Shown here in pieces: positions 44,215 to 55,100 of a stretch of 64,000 nucleotides of DNA (positions are counted from its first letter, which is position 1; the number at the start of each line of letters is the position of its first letter). The DNA is taken from NCBI GenBank assembly GCA_963971575.1, contig OZ020622.1, positions 32,084,301-32,148,300 on the forward strand. Reading direction: 5' to 3'. The translations under genes and the position numbers were made by a program. The notes beneath the pieces are model-generated. The model had not been told where the DNA came from, searched no databases, and saw only the letters and a list, made by a program, of their open reading frames with translations. This stretch comes from Liopterus haemorrhoidalis. Lineage: Eukaryota > Arthropoda > Insecta > Coleoptera > Dytiscidae.

Positions 44215-44746
44215 AAAAATAATGTGGACGATCTACTATTAACCGTCCCTGAAGACATAGTGGAAACTACTTTGAACATTTTCAACCAGTACCACCCTTC
44301 TTTACAGTTTACTGTGGAAAAAGAAGATGAATTAAAAAAAGGGGTACCGTTTTTAGATACCTTTGCTTTTAGAGATCCAAATAACGTACTCAGGTTCGAT
44401 TGGTACAGTAAAAAAAACTTTTTCGGGTCGTTACCTAAATTTTCACTCCTTTCACCCATTAAAATATAAGATAGCTTTGGTTAAAACTATGAAATATAAA
44501 GTTACAAAAATTTCAGATGAATCTTTACTTCAAAAAAATCTACTTAAACTAGCAAAAATTTTCATTGAAAATTCCTACCCTAAACATTTGGTTTACAAAA
44601 TTTTATTCAACATAAATACCAATGAACATCTATCCCATAATAGGGATGCAGTAGACCCGGAATCTAACAACGTTACGTTAGAACCCACCAAATATAGGGC
44701 CTTATCTTACATGGGACATATATCAAATAGTATAAAAAAGATCTAA
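44215..44746 (+). pseudogene. PLE E2 RT thumb and linker
   Basis: FNQYHPSLQFTVEKEDELKKGVPFLDTFAF leads to FDWYSKKNFFGSLPKF. A stop at 44469 interrupts, and the frame 44363-44746 carries on with FIENSYPKHLVYKILFNINTNEH and PTKYRALSYMGHIS. The stop is shared with E1, so it predates the duplication. Confidence 0.78.
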
Positions 44747-44829
44747 AACTAGATAACCTCATAATAGCTGACAAGCCTATAATAAAACTTTCAGTCATAA
44801 ACACCAAATTAAAGCAGAAGATTGATCCT

Positions 44830-45162
44830 TTGGCGGCTAAAAACACTATTTATATATTAAACTGTGAACAAGTGTACGTGGGGAGTTCTATCCAAAAACT
44901 TAAGAATCGTATCACGCAACATAAACCTGATTGCAGAATCAATCCGCATAAATGTGCGTTAGCCTCTCATGTTGCTTCTAGTAAACATGAAGTAGATTTC
45001 GAGAATCCTAAGGTGTTGGATAGATTTCCTAACGATTCAAAAAGATTTTTTTATGAGATGTGTTATATTAACCACTTCCATAACGTGTTGAATGCTAGAA
45101 CGGATACGGAAAGTCTGCATGGCATCTACTCGTACCTTTTAACGTTTAAAGTTGTCAGGTAG
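44830..45162 (+). CDS. PLE E2 GIY-YIG endonuclease
   Basis: A 110-residue frame holds TIYILNCEQVYVGSSIQKLKNRITQHKPD (GIY-YIG core as YIL...YVG with the RIxQH helix). LASHVASSKHEVDFENPKVLDRF and FYEMCYINHFHN follow, to an intact C terminus. The element's true start lies far upstream. All core positions seem kept, so the domain itself looks functional. Confidence 0.83.
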   Translation: MAAKNTIYILNCEQVYVGSSIQKLKNRITQHKPDCRINPHKCALASHVASSKHEVDFENPKVLDRFPNDSKRFFYEMCYINHFHNVLNARTDTESLHGIYSYLLTFKVVR

Positions 45163-45541
45163 ATTTTAGGTTCCGTTCTTCCATTTTATACGGTTTAGTG
45201 GGATTGTTTTCTTCCTTCTTTAATTTACCTTCCTCACATAATATTTTTACCTTTCCTTTTAAATTTTACTAACAGCTCAAGGTACAGACACTTTATACAC
45301 TGTATACTTTTCTCCTTGTTCGGAGTTTTACCTGCTTACATCCATTGGATATAAGCATTTCATGTTACCGGCGTTACCATAATGCCTTGCTTAGAGTCAT
45401 GTGACTCAGTATGTAAAATGGCGTCTTAATTGTGTTAACTTCTTTACGTTGTTTTCTTCAAATTCTGATGTATTTAAGTGTTCTTTAACAACTCAATTAC
45501 TGTTCAAATATATATACAATAATAATAATATATATGCAATA

Positions 45542-45542
<1 letters not shown>

Positions 45543-45582
<40 letters not shown>
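45543..45582. repeat. TA microsatellite
   Basis: About twenty TA units after the PLE E2 3' UTR. A matching run ends the gene-poor stretch at 50625-50649. Confidence 0.9.
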
Positions 45583-45583
<1 letters not shown>

Positions 45584-47017
45584 ATACAACCGACGTGGTC
45601 AGACCAATGATATCCAACAGGCGACCTAAGACCTACCGTTATTTAAAGGATTTCGCGTGTATATATGCCAGATATAGAATCTACCAGTTATAACTCTCAG
45701 GGCACACTGAGAGGGGTAAGAAAATCTCAAAAAAAAAATTCGCTATGTTTAATAAACATTATTAGACCCAGTATATGGAACCGCTTTTTCAGTATCACCT
45801 GTATAAAATAGTGTTGTTCAATCGACATTGTCAGGCCTTGCGACGTTGCCAATTTTATCATAGTGTATAATATGATTTGTAAAGTTGAAAACATTGAAAC
45901 CGACTCATTCAGTCCTACTGTTCAGGAGTATGTTTACACTCAAGAGTGCATTTTAAATAAATAATAATAATATTATATGTGAAAAAACACTTGTTGATAA
46001 TTCATATACGTATTTGCAATGTAACATGTGGATCAAAATGTCCTTTCTTCGAGCGGCTATGTTTTATATAAGAAAATCTCCTTTTTTTTCGACAAATGAC
46101 ACGTGCATTATGAATACTCAATTAACAAAAGAAGATCTGCGATTTATAATACATAAGCCATCTGAGACTGAAAGACTTTTTGATCATAAGTTAGTAATTA
46201 CATTTAATATATGCCGATTATTATTTTATACATAAAATATATTCGGGGGATCCTCCTGTGCTGTTTTTTTCACGCGTTTTTGAAAATGATTACACTTCAA
46301 ATTAAATAATTTTGTTTCTCAATAAAATGAAGAAATATTAGTCAATACTGTCGCATACCTGACCCGAAAAGCACAGCCACTAGGTTGTACTGCGCATTAA
46401 AATATATTTTTACAAATTGTATCTTGGTTTTAATTATATTGTCGTATTATTTACGTATTTTGTTATTAAGGACATTTATTACTGTATAAATTCAGTAAAC
46501 TATTACTGTCGTGATAATAAAAGGTAATATTTCCAATTATATTTCTCATATGAAAAATAAAGAGAAGTCATCATCATCATTGACGCGACAGCGCGAGATG
46601 AGTCTAGATCTCTTGATTTCAAGTTTTGTGACCACATTTTCAATCTGTGTACATGTAGGAGTAATATAGACAGGATTACGTCTATTTTTTAGCGCACACA
46701 GAAATGCCCGTAAAGCTTATAGCCGGTTGCTAAGCAGAGCCCGTAATTTGTCTAAATATTTTTTACACAAATTATTTTAACAATTGCCAGCGGTCAACGG
46801 CAAGCACAAACGATTTATTGCTGGCTGCCACAGGCTTGCTTGTGATAAGTAAAATTAAGCAAGATCCTTAGAATCACCGATAAACGAAATTCTATACACC
46901 AAAAAGAAGTATGTGTGTCAGGTGGATCATAAACGAGAAAAAAATAATATTTGTAAAAGGTTGTTTAATTAGACCTTTTTGTTATATCTCACTATTTTTT
47001 TTTTTTTTTTTATTGCA

Positions 47018-47059
47018 GTTTCGGCTCTGGCAATTCTCAAATTTACGGTGAGCCGAAAC
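47018..47059. repeat. 10-bp hairpin after a poly-T run
   Basis: GTTTCGGCTC (47018-47027) and GAGCCGAAAC (47050-47059) after a run of T ending TATTGCAG. It could be an end of a small repeat in antisense, with the poly-T as its tail. Confidence 0.6.
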
Positions 47060-47194
47060 TACAGTCAGTGAACTAATCTGTGAAACGTAACAACAAGCAT
47101 CATTTAACAACCTTTTATCTTCTAAGTGAAATTTACAAAGTTGTGGAAAATTTACATATATAAATAAAATTGGAGGTGAAATCTGTTCTTTTTT

Positions 47195-47252
47195 AGGGTT
47201 TTGTAAAACCCTTATACCGTCATTTTGTCGTCTGTCTGTCTGTCTGTCTGTT
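47195..47252. repeat. Palindrome plus GTCT microsatellite
   Basis: AGGGTTTTGTAAAACCCT (8-bp arms) is followed within 20 bp by a short (GTCT)n run. The following AAACGGCTAAACCTAGAGAG stretch looks like a dispersed insect repeat family. Confidence 0.6.
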
Positions 47253-50200
47253 CGGTAAAAATTGTAGCCAAACGGCTAAACCTAGAGAGTTGAAATTTGA
47301 CATGCTTATACAACTCTTTGACCCGCACATAGGAAAAATACTAAAACATCTAAAAAACATATTCCCCTAAAAATATAAGCAAATATATGCTCATCGAAAA
47401 AAAAAAAAAACTTACAATTCTGTGTATGGTATCAAATGAAAGCCCTTGAAACCTGAATTAACGATCAAAATTTTATTTTTGCAAAATAAATTATTTTGAC
47501 GCGATTTTTGCGAAATTTGTGCAAAATTTTGTCCTGCACCCTGTAGCCCAGATGGTTTAAACTAAAAATCTGAAAAAATTCTAAGTAATGTAAATTGGTG
47601 TGAACCGGAATAGTAAAACAGGAATTTTTGATCAGATTATGTTTTCGGAAAATAACGCATTTTTTGTGTTTTTAACTAAAATATGTAAAATATTTAATCC
47701 GCTATTTAACACAGTAAAGGAGTGAACGTTCGTAGATCAGTGGCAACGTCCCGTCAATTTTTATTTTTTCTGTTTTTTTTTGCATTTTTATTTTGTTTAA
47801 ATTATTTTGTCAAAATTCTAGTTATATTTTGGCAAATGTTGCATTTAATTTTTAAAAGCGTAAATTTAATAACCAGTGGGAAGTGTTGATATTATAATTT
47901 AATTCTCTGTTTGAATGTATACGAAATCAGAGGGGCGGAGTTTATGACTTAAACAACCAATGGAAGCCGTAGGCGCAATTTTCAAAATATTAATGAACCT
48001 TGCTATATAAAAAAAAAAATACTGCAAATTTTTAGAAACCCAAATAATGGTATTAGGCATTCGAATTAAAATTAATAAAAAAATATTTTAACATAAAATT
48101 TGTTTTGGCTTCCCAAATAATCATCATTCACTAAATACCTGTGAAACCCTGAAACGTGTGAAAATTCACACTTCACATAATTTTTTCTTGGTACCCATTT
48201 TTCGTTTCTACATGTTCCAAGTGAATGTAAGACAAAATTCACAAAAAAAATCTCTCTGTCTGTCTGATATGCTTTTTTTCTATGGGTTTATTTATCTGAC
48301 ATTCAAAAAACAAGAGCTATATATATTTTCTCGTAATTTAATGTCATGACAGAGTGAAACCGGGTTTCGAGCCTATGATATGGCATCTTAAAATTTGAAG
48401 TTAAGAGGCGAATGTAGCCACCTCCAAAGTCCATCGTTGCACGCGGGGTGCGGTGGCGAGAAGTCGTGTTACGTCATTGGGGGAGTGACCAAAGTGGAAG
48501 TAGCTTACAGGGAGAGGGAAAACTGCTAATATTTATAAATCAACCTGTATTTTGGGAATCATAAATCATAGATTAAATATATTCGAATCAATTTGATTTT
48601 TTTTTTTTAATTTCAAGATATGAAAGAAAATATCAAAATTTTAATAAGTAAATAAGTAAATAAATTTTAATAAAAAATAAAGTAAATAAATTAAATATTT
48701 TAATAAGTTTAAATTTGTATTTTGATTTATTTTTAATTTTCAATTTTGCAATGCTATACGTTTTTCAATTTCACATGACTGTTACTCAGTAAATGAATAA
48801 AAATTACAAATGTTAACACTTAACCACTCTATATTGTAATTTTATCTTTAAAATAAGCTCTTGTATGTGAAAAGTGATTAATATTTATTACCAATTCTGA
48901 TTTTACAGATAATTTTGTAGAAATAATTTTTTTTTTTTTTTATCATCAAAAAATTATGTTAATAATCATAGATTCACCCCTTTAGGGGTTGATTTAACCT
49001 TTTGGTTAAACTCGATTACAGTATAACAATCCCATACGTTACCATAACAACCATGTTCTGACCATTTGGTTATAATTAACTAAGCTTTCAGAAGCCGGCC
49101 GTAATTATTTAACTTAATTTTTGGGACCATTTTTTGTGTCAATATGAATTTGTATTCTACCACGGAAAGTCTAAAATAAAACAGGTAAATTTGACGTCAC
49201 AAACTGTTTTATTCCAAAGATCTTCTGTTACCCAATTCAACCGAATTCAAAGATATGTGTAGGAAACGAAGGCGGAGCTTAAGACTCCCTCTACTATGAT
49301 TAGATTAGTTTAAAACCACGCTACCAGATGGATACATATCTCGATGCTTGTAAATGCCAGTATTTCATATAAATAGTGTTTCGGTGTGGGCCAAATAATT
49401 GGTGCTAAATATTAATTAATTTTCATAAATAAGGGCTCATTTTAAAGATAAAAGTACAATCTATAGGATTCTAGCTATGGAATTTGCAATTGTTATTGAT
49501 TTACGGAGGAACAGTGATGTGAAGTTAGACAAAGTTTAGGACATTGTAAAACTGAAAATTAAAAATAAAACCAAATTTTAACTCTTAAATCCAACGGAGC
49601 CAATCTTTATCTTCAAATTAAAAAAAAATCAAATTGATCCGACAACATTTGGTTCAAATTCTTTGGCCCTTTCAAATGCACGTATCCGTTGAGCGTAACC
49701 CAGGTACAGTACGCTCTTAAACGTACACATAAATGTTCAATACTCAAAATGAAATGGGAACTTTTGTTGTTTACAATTATTTTTATTTTTTACAATTAAG
49801 AAAAGTAATTGTTCAAACGAGTTATTTGTAATTTGAAACCTTTTGTGTTCTTCTTTGGAATTAAGAATAAATTATGGACATTGATGTCCGTATTAGAATA
49901 ATTTTCTGTGAAATATATGAACAAAGTTCAAACTTATTAAAATGTACATTTATTTGGGATTCTAATAAAAATATTAAATAAATTTAACGTCTCATTTGAA
50001 ACAGTAACATTCAGCACGCTTTAAAAAATCTATAAACTATAAAAATGTAATTATTGCTAAATTGGAAAAAAAAAGAAGAATTTCATGGCGCAAATACCAA
50101 GATTTTAATTTGAACAAATTTGATACAAATCGGTTATATGCATTGTTTTCAAGTATCTACGAGTCTGCCAAAACTAAATTTGAGTTTAAAGTTTTTCTGT

Positions 50201-50530
50201 AAGTCAAATTGAAAGAAAATATTTAAGTTCTTACAATGAACTAAAATTATCATGACTGGAATGTTTATCTAGCTCATTCTATACAGTGTTGCCAGATTTA
50301 AGGCTTGACAACGTCGACTGAATTGTGCTGGTCTGACAAAGTCGGAATCGTACATTTTTTGTATAAAAAGTTATATACAAAAACTACTGGCGCGCGCTCT
50401 TCACGACAAATCAGTGAACTAAATTTGTATATAAATATACGATCTACCCTCGTATTCAGACCATTTCTGAAATTTTCTCTGTCATCGCTGCTATATAATC
50501 AGGATGCAAGAGCTCCAAAAAACATGAAAA

Positions 50531-50564
50531 ACGTTTTCAGACCATTCCCCTGGTCTGAAAACGT
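50531..50564. repeat. Perfect 14-bp inverted repeat
   Basis: ACGTTTTCAGACCA and TGGTCTGAAAACGT with a 6-base TTCCCC spacer. Each arm contains the GAC..TCAGACC-like word found at both ends of the 5-kb stretch. Confidence 0.85.
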
Positions 50565-50649
50565 CAATTTTGGTTTGACACCGTCCATTGAGTACATAGA
50601 ATTGGCTTGCATAAGCGGTAAAACAAATATATATATATATATATATATA

Positions 50650-50887
50650 TGTAAGCTATGAAGCTTACGTTGGTCATATGGATGGAAGAGGATCGAGCAA
50701 TCACACACAACACATTACTAACTAATGATTTAATTAACAAAACACTAATAAATTAACATTTTACTATACACAGTAAGATATATCGTATCGGTCAACGCCA
50801 TGCCAGACGCGTTCACTCTCTATGCATTCTGGGTAGGCGGGCGGTGGACTACCGTCAGCGGTCCCCAAACGGTTTTTGCAGGTAACA
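50650..50887 (-). repeat. 3' LTR of the young gypsy element
   Basis: Plus strand starts TGTAAGCT and ends GGTAACA (TG...CA). A GTAAGCT/AGCTTAC hairpin lies at the end next to 50650. Confidence 0.93.
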
Positions 50888-50946
50888 TTCGGCCTAGCTA
50901 CCACAGGAGTCGTCCTCGGCTCCTCCAAGGGCTCTGGCATCTGAAA

Positions 50947-51966
50947 CTAATAATTATTTATTATATCTTCGGCATCTTCTTCTTCGTCACCAGCATCTGC
51001 TTCGTCCTCGTCGTCAGGTAGACAGCACCAAGGTTTGAGTGCGTCCGAAGAGAACACCGACTGGAATGTTCGTTGAGTACGCTGCGCACCCGGGACGTCT
51101 CCGAGTTGATATCGATCGTTCGGAAGAACCTTCTCTATTAAGTATGGACCCTTGTACAGCGGGGCCAACTTTTTGGGATGTCCCGTTGCAGTGGCTTCTC
51201 TTCGTATGAGAACCAAGTCTCCCTCTTCGTAGGTTGTAGGTTTCTTACGTTTTCGGTCAAACCTTATCTTTTGCTTTTCCTGATTTTCTTTAATTCTATC
51301 TAACGCTTCTTGTCGCGCTTTGTGTATGTCTATTTCAGACTTCACCCCATCTTCCAAAGCTAGTAGGACTTTGTTTTGCAGTATGTTACGGGGATGGTAT
51401 GCAAACAATAACTCGTTGGGGCTACGTTTTGTTGTCTGGTTTTGCATAATATTTATGCCAAACTGGACTTTCTTTATATCCTTGTCCCAATGTCTGTCGT
51501 CTTTGCTAATAGTAGCAATAGAAGTTCGGATTACTCGGTTTAATCGCTCGACCTGTCCGTTAGCTCGTGGACATGCCGTTGCGTTTCTTATGTGGACTAT
51601 GTCGTTTTCTTTACAAAAGTCTTCAAACGGTTTGCCAGTAAAGGCGGTGCCTCTATCAGTAATTATCCTCGTAGGGCACCCGAAAATTTCAATAAAATTC
51701 TCAAAGACTTTTCGTGTCGCTTCAGACTTCGTGGTCTTAACAGCTGCCAGAAATACGTACTTCGTGAAGTTGTCCACGATGACCAATACATTCGCATTAT
51801 TCTTGGCACTGTCAGGGAAAGGTCCTAAATGGTCAGCGTTCACAGTGTGGAACGGAATGGGCACACGCTCAATGTTATGTAGTTCGCCCTCCTTTCGTCC
51901 ACCTGGTTGTTTATGATACGCACATGAGACACACGAGTCAATATAACGTTTGACTCGTTTTCTCAT
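50947..51966 (-). CDS. Integrase of the young gypsy element
   Basis: A 339-residue frame opens inside the zinc region (KRYIDSCVSCAYHK, the Cys pair) and continues NADHLGPFPD (first Asp), IITDRGTAFTG (second Asp) and NGQVERLNR (Glu). A helical stretch follows, then the GPY/F module (YKGPYLIEKVLPNDRYQLGDVPG) and a very acidic tail. The His pair of the zinc region is in the neighbouring frame at 51938-52195 (HDDMGHYG), one base out. The first Met is therefore not the start, and the part belongs to Gag-Pol. Confidence 0.87.
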   Translation of the reverse strand: MRKRVKRYIDSCVSCAYHKQPGGRKEGELHNIERVPIPFHTVNADHLGPFPDSAKNNANVLVIVDNFTKYVFLAAVKTTKSEATRKVFENFIEIFGCPTRIITDRGTAFTGKPFEDFCKENDIVHIRNATACPRANGQVERLNRVIRTSIATISKDDRHWDKDIKKVQFGINIMQNQTTKRSPNELLFAYHPRNILQNKVLLALEDGVKSEIDIHKARQEALDRIKENQEKQKIRFDRKRKKPTTYEEGDLVLIRREATATGHPKKLAPLYKGPYLIEKVLPNDRYQLGDVPGAQRTQRTFQSVFSSDALKPWCCLPDDEDEADAGDEEEDAEDIINNY

Positions 51967-52195
51967 CCGAATGATTGAACCAGAATGATTTCTCCAAGCA
52001 TTGGATCGTCTTTTCTAAACCGTAGTGTCCCATGTCATCGTGAGCACCCTTTATTATTTGAACTGTCGCACCTCCTGGTACTACCCACTTTTCCTTGTTG
52101 CTCACGTTCCTATACAGTCGACCATCCTCGACTTTATAGTCGTGATGTATTTGTCTTTCTTCGTTGTCTTGGGCGTTCTTCCTAGAACATTGCAT
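51938..52195 (-). pseudogene. Bridge between RNase H and integrase, frameshifted
   Basis: Reads NAQDNEERQIHHDYKVEDGRLYRN, then KGAHDDMGHYGLEKTIQCLEKSFWF (integrase N-terminal region). It is one base out of frame with both gag-pol (shift at about 52190, an AAGAAC stretch) and integrase (shift at about 51965). The two short shifts in otherwise intact coding sequence suggest very recent mutations or indel errors. Confidence 0.75.
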
Positions 52196-55100
52196 ATATT
52201 TCTCAATTTGGGGTCGTTCAATTGCATTGTCGTGAGCCAGTCTTGCTCCGTTATCCCGACGGATAAGATTCGTAAGTCTGCTACTTCTATTTCGCGACTT
52301 GATTCTGCCGGAGAGCGACTAAGAGCGTCTACGTGTTGCATTTTCTCATTCGCTCGATGAATAACTTCGAAATCAAATTCTTGCAACTTTAACCACCATC
52401 GGCTTATTCGTGGCGAAAGATCTCTCTTCTGAGTCAGCGTTCTCAGAGAAGCACAGTCAGTCATAACTTGGAATCTTCGACCTAACACGTAGATTCGAAA
52501 GCGTTCCAAAGCTTCTACCACGGCTAGAGCTTCCAGCTCAAAACTGTGATATCGAGACTCGATCGACGTCGTTTGCCTACTGTAGTAGCTGATAGGCTGC
52601 CACGGTTTGTCTTCAACTTTCTGTTGAAGGACTCCAGCAAGTCCTAGGCTGCTTGCATCCGTATGCACTTGAAATTGTGCCGTTGGTTCGTAGAGGGCCA
52701 ATACTGGCTTCTCTTGCAGTTTCTTTTTCAAAACCTGGAATGCCTCTTCTTGAGGGGCTTCCCAGCGGAATTCTTCATTCTTCCTCGTGAGTTGAGTTAA
52801 TGGGCTGACTATATGAGCGTATTTCTCTATAAACTTCCTGAAGAAATTTGTGAGCCCAACAAATTGGCGTATCTCCTTCACGTTTTCGGGTCTCTTGAAG
52901 TCCCTGATCGCGTTTGTGGTTTTGGTTCCGGGTACCACACCGTTTTTGGATATTTCAAATCCGAGGAATTCCACTTTCCTTTTTAGGAATTCACATTTCG
53001 TCAACTTTAATGTAAGTCCCAAATCTTTCAGAGTCCTCAGGAATAACCTTAGTTTTCGCAAGCCTTCTCTGAGGGTCGTACTTGGAATAATGACATCATC
53101 CATGTAGTATTGTAAAATACCTGGTCCAAGCTTCTTCTCGACCTCCTTCATTAATTTCAAGAACACCCTAGGAGCATTTGTTAACCCGTAGGGCATTTTG
53201 TTGAATTCATATTTACCTTTTGTCGTTACGAAAGCTGTCAAATGTTTTGACTTCTCCGCTATGGGTATTTGATAATAACCACTTGAGAAATCTAGGATCG
53301 TATAGTATTCGTTTCCAGACAGCTGATCTAGCTGTTCGTCTATAATGGGAGCTGGGACTCTCTCCTTTTTTGTAATCGAATTTAATTTTCGATAATCTAT
53401 GCATAACCGATCTCCTCCGGTGTGTTTTGATACCAAGAGGGCGGGACTGCTGTATTCGGACTTGGATTCTCGAATGATCCCCGCCTCTCGTAGGTCATCA
53501 ATCATATTCTCCATCGTTTCTCTTTTCGCGTACGGCAATCGGTATGGGCGATATTGAATCGGCTCTCGTGATGTCAGCTCTATTTCCATTTCAACCAGAT
53601 CAGTTGTTCCTACTTCCGTGAGATCTCTTGCGAAACAGTCCCTGTATTCATTCAGAGTTCGCAACAGTTCTTCTTTCGTTTTTTCGTCTACGAAACCATC
53701 CAGTTTGACCTCTTCTATCGAAATAGAGTCAACTGTTTCGTCTCTTGGATACTTGTCTTCTATTTCGTGGATTTCCGTCTCTGTATCGTCATCATCACTA
53801 CTTGTCAAAATTTCTTTCTCTTGATTCGTTACTCGTATTTCTCGTTCAATGCGTAGCTCGTTCGCTTGTTTCGTTATTTTGACACCGTCTTGGTCCAGAG
53901 CGCTTCTGCCCACAATGACGTCCTGTTCCTGGGAATCGTCTGGAACTATGAGAACATTAACTTCAATTTTCGTTTCGTCTAATTCGATCAAGAGTGTTCG
54001 CTTGCCAAGAGCATAACATCCCCCGTTTCCAAAGCCTCTTAATTTTGTTGTGCAAGGCAGATATTCGATATGTAGCCTTCTTGCCGTCGCATGTTTCATT
54101 GTGACTACATCACTTCCAAGATCAATGAAAGCAACTAGCGTCTTTCCGTCTATCATTATTTCCTTATGATATTCGTCAACTAATTCGCATTTGGTTCCTT
54201 GGATGCGATGGACTCTTCTCTTTTCCTCACTTTCCTTCCGGTCATGTTTGGGTTTCGTTTGACAGTTTGCTTCCACATGACCCACACGGTTACATGCTCT
54301 ACATCTCATTTTTCGTTGCGGCTTCGGACAATCAAACGATTTATGTCCTACTTCGTTGCAATTATAGCATTTTATTACAGATGGCTTATCTTTAGTCGTT
54401 TTGCTATATTTGCTCGTACCGGGTTTCGTGGTGTTTTCACTTTTTGTATTGAAAGTGGTCTCGTACACCTTAACTCGCATTAACAGATCCTGTACGGACG
54501 TCAACATTTGTACGGATAGTATTTTCGTAAGTTCTCGATCTGTTATTCCATGAATTATGTATTTTATTAATGCCTGGTCTGTTAAAGTACCTTTTGAGGC
54601 TATGGCCTTCATTTCGTATACAAAGTTTTCGTAACTTTGTTCATTCTTCTTGCGTTTTGCAGACAATTCGTAATGAACGTCTGCGTCGTCTACCACGGTT
54701 GGGAATCCGGCTACCAGCTGTAACTTAAAATCTTCCCAATCATTCAAGTCTCCTTTCAGACCTTCAAACCAATATTTGGCGGCGTTTCGTAATTTTCCAA
54801 TGGCCTTATACAAAAGCATATTTTTGTCCCAGTGGAATATATTTGCCATATTTTCTATCCGCTTTACCCACTGTATCGCTGTCATTGACGTTTTTGAACC
54901 GGGGTCGAATTCTGGTATCGAATTATCGTTTACGTCGGTTCGATAGTATTGCGTTTCGTTACGTTGAGTTTCGTTTCGTTGCGTTTGGAATGCATTCGTT
55001 TCTTGCTGCAAAAGTTCGCGTTCTCTTGCCAACAGAGCTCGTTCGCGTTCCAGTAAGTCTCGCTCCCACAAGAAATTATCCTGCTCGCGCGACCTCCGTG

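Larger units (their letters stand above)
44210..45500 (+). mobile_element. Penelope-like element E2, 3' half
   Basis: Starts at the VDDLLLTVP site, has the thumb and linker, a full GIY-YIG endonuclease and a 3' UTR with a GAGTCATGTGACTC palindrome near 45399. The upstream RT is missing: a TA run and the errantivirus-like LTR stand in its place. E1 duplicates its first 660 bp. Confidence 0.85.
45583..50624. other. Gene-poor 5-kb stretch with inverted motif clusters
   Basis: No convincing gene was seen. Frames such as 46014-46235 and 48158-48349 lack motifs. Copies of a GACNTTGTCARACC-like word lie at both ends in opposite orientation (45592-45606 and 45824-45837; inverted at 50302-50315, 50330-50343, 50552-50565 and 50572-50585). 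TA runs stand outside. A GTCT microsatellite and two hairpins lie inside. It may be a large non-autonomous DNA transposon, though no TIR ends were proven. Confidence 0.4.

Noticed and set aside
37191..44871. CRISPR-like or regulatory repeat array
   Set aside because: The repeats are LTR and PLE duplicates with no regular spacers.
46014..46235. 73-residue frame as a host gene
   Set aside because: No motif, no splice or codon evidence, and it lies in repeat-like AT-rich DNA.
51320..51916. 198-residue plus-strand frame
   Set aside because: Antisense of the integrase core, whose catalytic motifs decide the strand.
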